A DNA stretch of 64,000 nt from G963556115 sp963666605 (GTDB lineage Bacteria > Planctomycetota > SZUA-567). The notes beneath the pieces are model-generated. The model made no database searches, had not been told where the DNA came from, and worked only from the letters and a program-made list of their open reading frames with translations. Each line of letters starts with the position of its first letter. Position 1 is the first letter of the stretch. The translations under genes and the position numbers were made by a program. Of the stretch, positions 18,655 through 29,132 are shown piece by piece. The stretch is taken from assembly GCA_965140405.1 (NCBI GenBank), contig OZ223208.1:1364001-1428000 (forward strand). The letters are read 5' to 3'.

Positions 18655-18678
18655 CCAAAAATTCTGCTGGATTTTTGG
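18655..18678 (-). terminator. Second hairpin upstream of hppA
   Basis: CCAAAAAT and ATTTTTGG pair over 8 bp around an 8-base loop; flanking TATAG/CTATA can extend the fold and a T-rich stretch follows on the minus strand. Possible structured leader or terminator. Confidence 0.4.
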
Positions 18679-19187
18679 TCTATATACTACTGATAATAAA
18701 TAAAAAAAAACTTTCATCGCCATTATACATACTATAGTACACATTTACCCCCATCCACACAATGGGTAATAAAAATTTAATACAAGAAGTTTTCCCTCTC
18801 GATACCCGCAAGAATCAATTTTTATATTATTAATAGTGTAATAATAATACTTTTATTATTTTTACACTATATATGCTAAAACTATAAAATACTATTGTAT
18901 CTAAATTATCATAAATAAATAGAAAGAGCTACCATGAATATAATCACTATCTGCAAGCCCTGGAATCGTATATATCACATTCTTTACCGTTGCATCTAAA
19001 TTATGGAAGCTATCCTCTTTTAACATAATCTTCATATATTGATCGTATAAATCTCTATTATATCTATACCTCATCTCATTGTTCTCCGCTGTTGAGTTAC
19101 ACACATTGGAAAAATACCCAGCTTATAGTCTGCCTAAAAGAAAGCTGTTAAAAATTTTCCAAAACATATATACTCATTTATAAAATA

Positions 19188-19224
19188 AATGCGGAGTTAA
19201 TCATTAAAAAATTAACTCCGCATT
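19188..19224 (-). terminator. Terminator hairpin after RND gene
   Basis: Perfect 14-bp stem, AATGCGGAGTTAAT (19188-19201) and its mate at 19211-19224, loop of nine bases, 30 bases beyond the stop of the RND gene. Confidence 0.65.
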
Positions 19225-19254
19225 AACTACATATAAATTTATACTACAAGTATT

Positions 19255-22200
19255 TTATAAAATACGCCACTCCCAAAATCTCTTACTAGCACCCTTTAAA
19301 TCTTCAATCACCATATAGAGCGCCGGAACGAGAATGAGTGCAATAACTGTTGCAAAAAGGATACCATAGCCAAGTGATAAAGCCATAGGTATCATCATTG
19401 ATGCCTGCCTACTGGTCTCAAATATCATAGGGGCTAGACCACCAAAGGTTGTCAAACTGGTCAACATAATCGGCCTAAACCTACGTATACCACCTCTAAA
19501 TACACTCTCACCTTTTGAAAGTCCCTTCAGTCCAAGGCTATTTGCATAATCAACCATTACAAGAGAATCATTTACAACTACTCCAGAAAGTGCTACGATC
19601 CCCATAAAACTTGGAAGTGACAGAGTGCTATACCCCATTATAATATGCCCCAATGCTGCACCTACTACTCCAAATGGTATTGAAACCATTATAATAATCG
19701 GCTGCAGATAGCTATTGAACGGTATAGCCAGTACTGCATATATAACAAATAATGAAATAATTGCTCCATAAGCTAACGCGCTAAGACTCTCATTCAAATC
19801 TTGCATATTTCCAGACAACGAATTATCAAGCCCAGGATATTCGCTCTTCAGTTTATCCATAAATCCACCATCTACTATATCACTTACGACTCTACGTGCC
19901 TCACCTTTATTTGCAATATCTGCCGCAACTATCACCTGCCTGCGTCCATCAATTCTTGAAATTGTGTTGGCCGCCCTAGTTGTAGTTACATCTACCGCCT
20001 CGACAAATGGCATCTCAACCCCTGACTGAGAGCGAATCATCAGTTCTTCCAAATCAAATAGCGAGCTCCTCTCATTCTCAGGCAGACGTACCATTACCTT
20101 TATTTCATCCCTACCCCGCTGCTGCCTCAGTGCTTCAGCTCCATAAAACATTGAACGTACTTGACTAGCAATATAATTCGGAGTGAATCCCAGAGCTTTT
20201 GCAGCAGAAGTTATTTTAAAATCAAGCTCTACCTTGCCAAGATCAAAGCCATTCTCAATATCGCTTACACCATTATACTCAGAGAGCTTGGTAGCAAGTT
20301 TATTTGCTGCTTCTCGTAAAATATTGGAATCTGAATGAGAAAGTGAGATGCTTATTGGGTCGCCTCCAGTTGGCCCATGCGGGTCACTTAGGAATGTCAT
20401 TCTCTCAGCACCAGCTATCTCTCCAATCTCTTTACGCCACTGATTTTTAAATTCATCGGTAGATATATCTCTGTCATCTGTTGGTACCAGTAAAACCTCT
20501 ACATTGGTTGTATGTCCTCCGGCTAGTGCAACTAAACCTCCACGCCTCTGTCCTGCAGACCCAACCCCTGAGTATATCCCAAGGATTATATCTTTACCAG
20601 TCCTCTCTTTATATCTCTCACCTACTACTTGAGCAGTATGTACCAACCTATCATGTATTACCTTGGTTTTCGCTGCTGGAGTACCATATGGCAGATCAAC
20701 CGTTGCTTGCGCCACATCAGATGCAGCAGAAGGGAAGAAGACAATAGATAGATGACCTCCCTTTACATAAGCAGCGAACATTATCATAATTGCAAGAAAG
20801 ACAACGATAGTCACATATCTATTTCTAATAGAAGCTCTAAGTACTGGCTTATAGTATTTTTTAATAAAGTACTTCAGTTTTTCCCCAAACCATCTCTCAA
20901 CTACATTTATCTTACTCCATATATCACCCTCAACACTCAATTTCTGATGTGCCAAGTGAGCAGGCAGAATGTATATCGCTTCAAAAAGAGAGATCAAGAA
21001 TACTAATATCACAACTATTGGGACTACCTTGAAGATCTTACCCATTACGCCCGGTACAAAGAGCAAAGGTGCAAAAGCTATCACATTTGTAATGATTGAA
21101 AAGGTTACTGGCACAGCCACCTGCTTTGCCCCTTCAATAGATGAGTCTACAAAGCTCATCCCCCTCTCTCTCATTTCAAATACATTCTCACCAACGACGA
21201 TCGCATCATCGACAACCATACCTAGTGCCGTAATAAATGCAAATAGAGAGATCATATTTATTGATACACCCATATATGGCAAGAAAATAAATGATCCAAG
21301 GAATGAAATAGGAATCCCCATCATTACCCAGAAAGCTAGGCGTACTTGCAGGAAACATCCAAGCATTATCATTACTAGAATAAGACCCATCCAGATATTC
21401 TTACCGAGTAACTCCATTCGCTCATCCAAGACAAGTGATTTATCATCCCATATAGTTAAATTGATACCTTCAGGCATTGCCTCACGCATTTTATCAAGTT
21501 CAAAATTCACAGCTTTCGAAACAGACTTTGGAGTCTGATCACCTGTTCTATATACTTTTAAACGCACAGCAGGATGACCATTGAAATAATCATTCTTATC
21601 GCTATCAGCAAAATCATCATTGATATGAGCAATATCACCAAGAAGCACCTCTACTCCATCAACAGTAGTAAGTAACGGTACATTATAAAAATCCTGCCCA
21701 TAGTTACGTTTTTGATCCACCTTTAGAAGCACTTCACCGCCTTCTCCCTTTACACTGCCACCACCCATTTCAAGAGAATTTTCGGCAATTTTGGTTGCTA
21801 TCATACTCGTAGTAAGATTATATCTTCTCAACTCAGTTGCAGGTACTTCTATGGATATTTCAGGATCACGTATCCCTGAAATTTCAATATTAGTGATCTC
21901 AGGATTAACAAGAATCGCTCCTCGCATCCTTTCCGCAATCTCTTTGAGTACCGCCATACTCTGATTACCCGAAATTATAACATTAAGAACAGATATCTTT
22001 ATCTCTGCTAAACTTACAATAGGATCCTCTGCATTTTTTGGGAAAGAGGTTATTCTGTCTACAGTATTTTTGATATCCTGATATACCTTGGTATTATCGG
22101 CATCAATTGTCAGTGAGACCGTTATCGCCGCAACTCCTTCTCTAGCACTTGAACTAATTTCATCAATACCTTCTATATCTTTAATATTTTCTTCAATTAC

Positions 22201-22425
22201 AAGTATTATCCCACTCTCTACCTCTTCAGGGGTTGCTCCTGGATAATTAACTCTGATATTAACACGATCAAGCTCAAATTCAGGAAAGACCTCTTGTTTC
22301 ATATTCAGAGCTGCAATAATGCCTCCAATAATTAAGACAAGCATTATCAAATTGGCGGTTACTGGATGTTCAACCATCCAATAGATTGACCCTTTTCTTA
22401 ATGGTTTATTAATGATTTTATTCAT
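19255..22425 (-). CDS. RND efflux permease (HAE-type)
   Basis: 1056 residues. A proton-driven trimeric inner-membrane pump of the AcrB superfamily with twelve membrane helices in two halves, each with a large periplasmic loop. The proton-relay Asp pair is in GMVVDDAIVVGENVFEM. TM1 begins after EHPVTANLIMLVLIIGG. The ATG at 22425 is used, not the TTG 15 bases earlier; it overlaps the stop of the membrane-fusion gene by 8 bases (ATGAATAA), which indicates translational coupling. No outer-membrane channel gene is adjacent. Substrate not predictable. Confidence 0.94.
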   Translation of the reverse strand: MNKIINKPLRKGSIYWMVEHPVTANLIMLVLIIGGIIAALNMKQEVFPEFELDRVNIRVNYPGATPEEVESGIILVIEENIKDIEGIDEISSSAREGVAAITVSLTIDADNTKVYQDIKNTVDRITSFPKNAEDPIVSLAEIKISVLNVIISGNQSMAVLKEIAERMRGAILVNPEITNIEISGIRDPEISIEVPATELRRYNLTTSMIATKIAENSLEMGGGSVKGEGGEVLLKVDQKRNYGQDFYNVPLLTTVDGVEVLLGDIAHINDDFADSDKNDYFNGHPAVRLKVYRTGDQTPKSVSKAVNFELDKMREAMPEGINLTIWDDKSLVLDERMELLGKNIWMGLILVMIMLGCFLQVRLAFWVMMGIPISFLGSFIFLPYMGVSINMISLFAFITALGMVVDDAIVVGENVFEMRERGMSFVDSSIEGAKQVAVPVTFSIITNVIAFAPLLFVPGVMGKIFKVVPIVVILVFLISLFEAIYILPAHLAHQKLSVEGDIWSKINVVERWFGEKLKYFIKKYYKPVLRASIRNRYVTIVVFLAIMIMFAAYVKGGHLSIVFFPSAASDVAQATVDLPYGTPAAKTKVIHDRLVHTAQVVGERYKERTGKDIILGIYSGVGSAGQRRGGLVALAGGHTTNVEVLLVPTDDRDISTDEFKNQWRKEIGEIAGAERMTFLSDPHGPTGGDPISISLSHSDSNILREAANKLATKLSEYNGVSDIENGFDLGKVELDFKITSAAKALGFTPNYIASQVRSMFYGAEALRQQRGRDEIKVMVRLPENERSSLFDLEELMIRSQSGVEMPFVEAVDVTTTRAANTISRIDGRRQVIVAADIANKGEARRVVSDIVDGGFMDKLKSEYPGLDNSLSGNMQDLNESLSALAYGAIISLFVIYAVLAIPFNSYLQPIIIMVSIPFGVVGAALGHIIMGYSTLSLPSFMGIVALSGVVVNDSLVMVDYANSLGLKGLSKGESVFRGGIRRFRPIMLTSLTTFGGLAPMIFETSRQASMMIPMALSLGYGILFATVIALILVPALYMVIEDLKGASKRFWEWRIL

Positions 22426-23611
22426 TAGCAGACCCCTCAATCAATCTGAGTTTCATACCTGCAATTGGCACAAAGTTATTAGTAGTTATTATTCTATCAC
22501 CTTCTACAAGACCATCACTTATATACACCGAATCCTGATCTCTCCAAGCTATAGTGACACTATTAATAACAAGTTTACTACTATCGTCCATCAACCATAC
22601 AGTATCGCCTTCTCTGAGATACTCTCTAGGTAACTGTATCATACTGTTAAGTTTACGTCCTTCTAACTCAACTTTGACGTATGAGTTTAATAGTAACACC
22701 TCACTCCTATTCCCACTCTCAAGCCCTAAAGGGTCATCCACTTCGATTAGTATTTTTGCCATTCTTCCTGAAGCATCCAGACTTCCAGCAAGTCTAAGAA
22801 GTCTTCCATTTTTTACTACTTCCTTCGCACCCTTTGTACCTTGAAGAGTAACCTTTGCCTTTGATCCTTGAGTAGAATTTATCCCTGGGATATTCAAGAA
22901 TTGCAACTTACTTAGTGGTATGTTTACTTCAACCCAGAATGCATCTGTACCATATGCTTCAGCTATTGAGGAGAGCCTTGTTACATAATTACCGACCTCA
23001 ATATCTTCTGATTCTATCAGTATTTTATATGGCGCCAGAATCTCTGTACGCACGAGGTTCTTTTTTGCCTGCTCAAGAAGCTTCTCAGATGCTCTTAAAT
23101 TTGCTTCTGCTGCCTGAATATGAGGTACTTTCATTCTCAACTCTTTTGCTTGAGAAGAAGCGCTTATTTTTGACATATCTTCCATTACTTTAGCTGATCT
23201 TGCCGCACCTTCTTGTATTAAGAGTTCTTTTTTAGCCATTGCCAAATTAGCTTCTGCCTGCTCTACAGCTATCTCGTAATCTGTTTCTTCAATTTTTGCT
23301 ATCACTTCACCCTTTTTAATGATCCCCCCAGGTATAAGCTTCTCATTTATCCATATTACTCGTCCACCGACTTCAGAGATTATTTTTAAATCTTTTACCG
23401 CCTTTACCGTTCCCATTGCTTCTACCCAAACCGTCCCCGTTGCCCTTTTTGCTTCAACTATTGATACTGCTGAAGGCAATACCTCGGAAGAGACTTTTTT
23501 AGGCTCTGGTTTCGTCAAAATAAAGAACACTGAAATACCTCCTGCCAAGCACAGGATTATACTAATTTTAATAAGCTGACTTTTAATGTTAACTTTTTTT
23601 TCTTTTGCCAT
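22418..23611 (-). CDS. RND membrane-fusion (periplasmic adaptor) protein
   Basis: 397 residues. Links the RND pump downstream to an outer-membrane channel. N-terminal membrane anchor (ISIILCLAGGISVFFIL), then the lipoyl half-motif VWINEKLIPGGIIKKGEVIAKIE, a helical hairpin rich in Glu/Ala/Lys (AVEQAEANLAMAKKELL...), and beta-barrel and membrane-proximal parts. AAGGAT ribosome site upstream. First gene of a two-gene operon with the permease. It is divergent from the U32 gene across 153 bases that should hold both promoters. Confidence 0.92.
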   Translation of the reverse strand: MAKEKKVNIKSQLIKISIILCLAGGISVFFILTKPEPKKVSSEVLPSAVSIVEAKRATGTVWVEAMGTVKAVKDLKIISEVGGRVIWINEKLIPGGIIKKGEVIAKIEETDYEIAVEQAEANLAMAKKELLIQEGAARSAKVMEDMSKISASSQAKELRMKVPHIQAAEANLRASEKLLEQAKKNLVRTEILAPYKILIESEDIEVGNYVTRLSSIAEAYGTDAFWVEVNIPLSKLQFLNIPGINSTQGSKAKVTLQGTKGAKEVVKNGRLLRLAGSLDASGRMAKILIEVDDPLGLESGNRSEVLLLNSYVKVELEGRKLNSMIQLPREYLREGDTVWLMDDSSKLVINSVTIAWRDQDSVYISDGLVEGDRIITTNNFVPIAGMKLRLIEGSANE

Positions 23612-23764
23612 TATCTTTTATCCTTATAATGATATAATGCTTAGTGGATAGATTTTAAAAATCCTTATTTTGAGCATATAGGCATAACTGTTTTTATGTC
23701 TTAATATGATAATATCAGATTCATATAATAAGTAACAATAAATTTATTTTTTTTCAGGATAATT

Positions 23765-25861
23765 ATGACACGTTTAGAAACAGAACTACTAGCACCAGCA
23801 GGAAGCATGGATTCTCTCAAGGCAGCCCTAGAGAATGGCGCTGACGCTGTTTATTTTGGACTTCAAACTCTTAATGCTAGGCAAGGAGCCGAAAACTTTA
23901 CTATTGAGTCTCTACCTGAGACAGTAGACTATATCCAGAGCAGTAATGCTAGAGCATTTCTGACATTAAATATTGACCTTACTACACGTGACGTAGGTAA
24001 AGCAGCAAGGATTCTTACAGCAGCAGATCAAGCTGGTGTTGATGCTGTGCTATTTACTGATCCTGCATTTTTGCTCTTAAAATCACACTTCCCCGACATT
24101 GAATTTCACTTTAGTACTCAGGCTTCAATTACTACATCAGCAGGGGTAAGAGCAGCGAAAGACCTAAATATTAGCAGAGTAGTGCTAGCCCGCGAAATGT
24201 CTTCATTAGAGATACAAGAAGCATGTAAAGTTGACGGTGTTGAAGTTGAAGTATTTACCCAAGGGGCACTATGCTTATGTATTTCAGGAAGATGTTTGCT
24301 CAGCAGTTGGGGCGGAGGGCGGAGTGGCAATAGAGGTGCCTGCACAAGCCCTTGTAGAGTTACGTGGAGGGTAAGCACCGGTACTAGAGAGGATATTCTT
24401 TCGACTCAAGACCTTAGCCTTATTGAAAAATTACCCGAACTTGTTAAAGCTGGCGTATCTTGCCTAAAAATTGAAGGACGCCTCAAGAATGCTTCTTGGG
24501 TTGGAAAAGCCGTCAAATTATTTCGCGATGTTCTTGATAAAAAAGAAAATTATACAAAGCAAGATGCACTCCCACTAGGAGAGTATTCAGGACGTGATAT
24601 GACAGATGGATACTATGTAGGTCAAAGACATACTGTATTTGGCTCAGGTGGACGTATCGCCACTACAGGAAGAGAAAAATCTGAGCAAAGCGAACTTACC
24701 ACAGAGACTAAATCAGCTCCAAGCATGCCAATAGCTACACCTGCTCAGACGTCAACCTTCAATCTATCGATTATGAGTGAAAATAAATCTCTTGAATGCT
24801 CTGTAGAATATGATTCACATAAAGAAGAGTGGACACTGCCAAAGACTGTCATCAAAAATGAAAGTAGAGGGCTATCTATTTCAGATGCAGCCAACTGGTT
24901 AGGTCAACTTACAATACAAAATTCTACTTTAAATGAATTCACTACTGATAACCCTGATTTTCTAGTAAGCAAGAAAGCCTTAAATAAGATAGCCGATAGA
25001 ATTTCTTCATCTATCCATAGAGCAAAGAAGAAGACTAGCGAAATTGCTAAGCCAGAGATTGTTCTTAGTAAAGAAGTACGGTTACTTACCAAATTCAAAC
25101 CCCGTAATCAGAGTAACACATTTACTCCAAAAGACCGACCAAACGTAGCTAGAATTACGTTGTCACAAGCAGATGAATTCTTAACTGTGATACAACCCGA
25201 GAGAATAATTGTTGAAGAGGTAACAATAGGAGATATACAAAAGCTCGAAGAATTATGCATTTCTACCGAACTAATAATCTCACTTCCACCGGTATTTTTT
25301 GAACATGAAATCAAAGATATTGAGGCTCTTTGTAAAACCTGCGCACAAAAAAGCATCAAGGTTGAGGTCAATGGTTGGGACAGTTGGAAGATAGCAAAGG
25401 ATACGGGAGTAAAGTACACTGGAGGGATTGGCATCCCTGTACTCAACCCACTAGCTGCAGAAGCACTTCAAAGTGTAGGATTTGAATCTGTCAGCTATAG
25501 TATAGAAGCAGGTGAAAAACAACTTATTGATCTCTCAAGGTCATGTCCAGCAGAATCTATGCTTACAGTCTTCTCTCGCCCTATACTTGCTCATACTAGA
25601 GGAGATTTTACAAATAAAGTGACTGAGGAGACTATACTCAGAGACTCAAGAGGGATCTCACTCAGCGTACATTTCAGGGGTGACATTACAGAACTACGTA
25701 GCACCAAAGCGTTTTCTATAGGTGGTGTTGATAGTCCTGATATCAAAGCCCGCTGGATATGTGCAGACTTGATAGGATCACCAAATCCGCTCCGTGAATG
25801 GAAGAATATCCACAAATTGAAAAACAAAGAAGTCTTCAACTTTGATAAAGGTCTATTCTAG
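23765..25861 (+). CDS. U32 peptidase-family protein, RlhA-like
   Basis: 698 residues. The N-terminal barrel starts ELLAPAGSMDSLKAALENGADAVYFG, and the U32 signature is EVFTQGALCLCISGRCLLSS followed by GACTSPCR, giving a cysteine set typical of the family. Characterised bacterial members (RlhA, TrhP) hydroxylate rRNA or tRNA cytidine/uridine, not proteins. The length and the C-terminal extension of about 300 residues are closer to RlhA (23S rRNA C2501 hydroxylation) than to the shorter TrhP, but the choice is inference. TCAGGATAATT precedes the ATG. Monocistronic, convergent with the second RND operon. Confidence 0.88.
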   Translation: MTRLETELLAPAGSMDSLKAALENGADAVYFGLQTLNARQGAENFTIESLPETVDYIQSSNARAFLTLNIDLTTRDVGKAARILTAADQAGVDAVLFTDPAFLLLKSHFPDIEFHFSTQASITTSAGVRAAKDLNISRVVLAREMSSLEIQEACKVDGVEVEVFTQGALCLCISGRCLLSSWGGGRSGNRGACTSPCRVTWRVSTGTREDILSTQDLSLIEKLPELVKAGVSCLKIEGRLKNASWVGKAVKLFRDVLDKKENYTKQDALPLGEYSGRDMTDGYYVGQRHTVFGSGGRIATTGREKSEQSELTTETKSAPSMPIATPAQTSTFNLSIMSENKSLECSVEYDSHKEEWTLPKTVIKNESRGLSISDAANWLGQLTIQNSTLNEFTTDNPDFLVSKKALNKIADRISSSIHRAKKKTSEIAKPEIVLSKEVRLLTKFKPRNQSNTFTPKDRPNVARITLSQADEFLTVIQPERIIVEEVTIGDIQKLEELCISTELIISLPPVFFEHEIKDIEALCKTCAQKSIKVEVNGWDSWKIAKDTGVKYTGGIGIPVLNPLAAEALQSVGFESVSYSIEAGEKQLIDLSRSCPAESMLTVFSRPILAHTRGDFTNKVTEETILRDSRGISLSVHFRGDITELRSTKAFSIGGVDSPDIKARWICADLIGSPNPLREWKNIHKLKNKEVFNFDKGLF

Positions 25862-25897
25862 ACTTTCATTAGTATATATTTAGTTTCAAAAAGAATC

Positions 25898-25933
25898 TTT
25901 TAGAACCTCAATACATTTATAGAGGTTCTAAAA
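25898..25933. terminator. Bidirectional terminator
   Basis: TTTTAGAACCTC (25898-25909) pairs with GAGGTTCTAAAA (25922-25933) between the convergent U32 and second RND genes; T-runs flank the stem on both strands. Confidence 0.75.
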
Positions 25934-25950
25934 TTATTGCCTTGTACAAA

Positions 25951-28900
25951 CTACCCCTTCTTACGATCAAGATATATATAAACAACTGGGGTCAAGTAAA
26001 GAGTTACAAACTGCGAAAGAATCAATCCTCCTACTACTATCAACCCTAAAGGCTGCCGAGCTTCTGCACCTGCACCGATTCCTAGAGCAATAGGTAATGC
26101 TCCCATACTGGCAGCAAGGGTAGTCATCATAATTGGACGAAATCGAATTAGTGCCCCTTCGAATACTGCCTCATGAGCAGATAAACCATCTTTTTCACGT
26201 TCAAGTGCAAAGTTCACCACCATTATAGCATTCTTCATCACAATACCAATAAGAAGTATCAACCCAACAAAACCAAATAAATCCAATTCACGTTTAAATA
26301 TTAATAACATTAATAATCCACCAAATGCTGCCGAAGGCAGCCCAGAAATAATTGTAATTGGGTGAAGGAAGTCTTCATATAAAATCCCAAGAATAATATA
26401 AATAACAAATATACAAAGAATCAGTAACAGACCCAGACTTATAAGTGACGCTTCGAATTCACTAGCCATTCCCTGAAAACTCCCAAATATTGTCTCGGGT
26501 AGCACTTCAGCAGAAATCTTATTTATAGCATTAGTAGCCTCTAATAAGCTAAAGCCACTACCTACATTGAAGCTTATTGTTACCGAAGGTAGCTGTTCAT
26601 TATGGTTTATAGTTAGATACCCTATCTCATTCTCAAAGGTGCAGAAACTATCCAACCTTATCAACTCACCGGTGGTATCAGACTTAATATATAAATTCTG
26701 TAAATCTTCACCATACTTTCGAGATGATGGTAAGAGCTCAAGTATTACCTTATATGCATCTGTATCATCGTATATCCATACAACCCTTCTTCCTGCATAA
26801 GAATTTAGCAAGGCATTCTCTATGTCTCTAGCAGTAAGCCCCATGGCGCTAGCTTTATCTCTATTAATATTAATACTTATCTGTGGAGAACTAGCAGTAA
26901 GATTGCTATTCACACCTTGTAGTTCCTTTAGTCCCATCATCTTATTATTTAATATTTCAGAATACTTCCTAAGTGCATCGCTATCCATAGACTGAAGTGT
27001 GTACTGATAAGTACTATTTGTCTGCTCACCACCTAGTGGGATCATCGGAGGATTATTTACAAACACCCATAGACCAGGCGATTGATTTAATAGGATTTGC
27101 AGCTGGGATACTACTTCACTAGCTGGTGTTTTTCGCTCTTTTCCATAGGGCTTTAATAATACTCCTATAAAAGAATTATTCGGCGCAGGGTATCCAGTTA
27201 CAATTATGGTATTTTTTACATACTGATTCTTTTTGAGTAATGGATATAAATCCATTGTAAGCTCAGCAATCTTGTCACTACTTACACCTTCTCGCCCAAC
27301 AGCAAACGCTCTAATAAATCCTAAATCTCCCTGTGGCTCAAATCCCTTAGGTATAATTTGTAGAGCAGCAAGCGAACCACCCAACATACCAAATCCAACT
27401 ACAAGTGTAACCCATTTATACTTGAGAGCTTTATCCAAGCTCCACTTATACCACCTCTGAATTGTAGCAAAAACTTTCCCCTCTTCAGCGAGTCTACTCT
27501 CTTTTCGAAGTAACTTTCTACAAAGCATCGGAGTTAAAGTCAATGTAATAAGCCCTGATATCAGTACCGTTGCTGTGATAGTCATAGCAAACTCATGAAG
27601 TATGCGTCCAATCACCCCGCTCATAAAAAGTATAGGAATAAAGACTACCACTAGCGATAGCGTCATTGAAATTATAGTAAACCCTATTTCTTTTGAAGCA
27701 TCAAGAGAAGCCTGTAGTGGGGTCTTCCCCATACGCAAATGCCTAACTACATTCTCAAGCATAACAATCGCATCATCAACAACAAAGCCTATAGCAAGTG
27801 TAAGAGCAAGTAATGACAAAATATCTAATGTAAAATCATTATATAACAAGAAAATAAACGTAGCAATTAGTGATAGCGGTATCGCTATTGCAGTTATGAG
27901 CATACCAAGGATATTGCGCAAGAACATAAAGACAACTACAACTACCAAAACTATAGCCAGGATAAGTGTAAATTTCACCTCATCAATAGACTTAATTACC
28001 GGCACAGATTGATCATAAAAAATATCCATATCGATAGCGGCTGGTATCTGATTTTTTATAAGATTATACTTCTCATAAAACCTTTCTACTACATCGATAG
28101 TATTTGCACCTATTTGCTTCTTAATTGCAAGACATATTGCATCCTTATCACCAACCTTTACCTTTACATCTTCGTCAACAATACCATCAATAACCCTGCC
28201 AAGATCCTTCAAATATATTGGCTCACCATTCCTATAAGTTACTACAACATTTGCATATTCAGCAGCAGAGAACAACTGACCATTTGTTTTTAGTAATGGC
28301 GAAGAGTACGGTCCTTTTATAGAACCAACAGGGAGATTGACGCTTGAATTCTTAAGAGCAGTGGCAACTTCATTCATACCTACCCCGAGCGATCCAAGCT
28401 TATTAGGATCTATCTGAACTCTTACAGCAAATTCTGATGACCCAAATATCTGTACCTCTCCAACTCCATTAATCATAGAAATATTATCTGAAAGAGTATT
28501 CTTAGCTGTATTATAAACATCAGACATACGCATTGTATCTGAGGTTAGAGTTACCCAGATCACAGGCTGATCGGTAGGATTAATTTTTTTATAACTAGGT
28601 GGAGCATCAAGATCTGGCAAGTTCTCCTGCGCCCGACTTATAGCTGCCTGTACATCCATAGACGCAAAATCAATATCTCTATCGAGGTTGAAGACGAGAG
28701 TTACCGTAGTCATACCTAAATTACTTGCACTACTCATAGACTTCAGACCATCTACATCCGCAAATTGTTCCTCAAGTGGGCTTGCCACATTATTTGCCAT
28801 TATCTCCGCACTCGCTCCAGACATAGTAGCAGTAACTTCGATTACCGGAAATTCCACAGCAGGCAGAAAACTCACTGATAATACCTTATATGAGACAATC

Positions 28901-28974
28901 CCAAAAACAAATACCCCTATCATGACAAGAGTTGCCATCCTCGGCCTTTTTATGAATAACTCACTTAATTTCAT
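25951..28974 (-). CDS. RND efflux permease (HAE1 family)
   Basis: 1007 residues, a second AcrB-superfamily pump, distinct in sequence from the one at 19255. N-terminus MKLSELFIKRPRMATLVMIG, proton-relay pair in GFVVDDAIVMLENVVRH, and a second-half LLIGIVMKNAIMVVNFALER. Compact periplasmic loops resemble multidrug and aromatic-compound pumps, but the substrate is unknown. GGAG precedes the ATG. It is the second gene after the membrane-fusion gene at 29133, with a 158-base gap on the same strand and no strong terminator in it. Confidence 0.94.
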   Translation of the reverse strand: MKLSELFIKRPRMATLVMIGVFVFGIVSYKVLSVSFLPAVEFPVIEVTATMSGASAEIMANNVASPLEEQFADVDGLKSMSSASNLGMTTVTLVFNLDRDIDFASMDVQAAISRAQENLPDLDAPPSYKKINPTDQPVIWVTLTSDTMRMSDVYNTAKNTLSDNISMINGVGEVQIFGSSEFAVRVQIDPNKLGSLGVGMNEVATALKNSSVNLPVGSIKGPYSSPLLKTNGQLFSAAEYANVVVTYRNGEPIYLKDLGRVIDGIVDEDVKVKVGDKDAICLAIKKQIGANTIDVVERFYEKYNLIKNQIPAAIDMDIFYDQSVPVIKSIDEVKFTLILAIVLVVVVVFMFLRNILGMLITAIAIPLSLIATFIFLLYNDFTLDILSLLALTLAIGFVVDDAIVMLENVVRHLRMGKTPLQASLDASKEIGFTIISMTLSLVVVFIPILFMSGVIGRILHEFAMTITATVLISGLITLTLTPMLCRKLLRKESRLAEEGKVFATIQRWYKWSLDKALKYKWVTLVVGFGMLGGSLAALQIIPKGFEPQGDLGFIRAFAVGREGVSSDKIAELTMDLYPLLKKNQYVKNTIIVTGYPAPNNSFIGVLLKPYGKERKTPASEVVSQLQILLNQSPGLWVFVNNPPMIPLGGEQTNSTYQYTLQSMDSDALRKYSEILNNKMMGLKELQGVNSNLTASSPQISININRDKASAMGLTARDIENALLNSYAGRRVVWIYDDTDAYKVILELLPSSRKYGEDLQNLYIKSDTTGELIRLDSFCTFENEIGYLTINHNEQLPSVTISFNVGSGFSLLEATNAINKISAEVLPETIFGSFQGMASEFEASLISLGLLLILCIFVIYIILGILYEDFLHPITIISGLPSAAFGGLLMLLIFKRELDLFGFVGLILLIGIVMKNAIMVVNFALEREKDGLSAHEAVFEGALIRFRPIMMTTLAASMGALPIALGIGAGAEARQPLGLIVVGGLILSQFVTLYLTPVVYIYLDRKKG

Positions 28975-29132
28975 TGTTGCTCCGATTTAAATAAACGCAC
29001 AAGAATAATCTGCATACATCCCGTAAGCCCTATATCTTTAATCATTCTTCCCACAAACTAGTTTGGATATACCTAGCGAATAAGACATTTGCATTATTAC
29101 ATAAAAAGTATCATGTATTTTATAAATTATAA

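Larger units (their letters stand above)
18464..19254. other. Long AT-rich spacer with hairpins and a possible gene remnant
   Basis: About 790 bases. It contains two minus-strand hairpins 130-215 bases upstream of hppA (listed separately) and a short minus-strand frame at 18901-19104 (67 codons from GTG). That frame has protein-like composition (for example MRYRYNRDLYDQYMKIMLKE) but no ribosome site or recognisable family, and stops close by on both sides, so it may be a gene remnant. The end holds the terminator hairpin of the RND gene. Confidence 0.45.

Noticed and set aside
20969..21538. 189-codon plus-strand frame
   Set aside because: It lies wholly antisense to the RND permease gene, whose motifs are intact.
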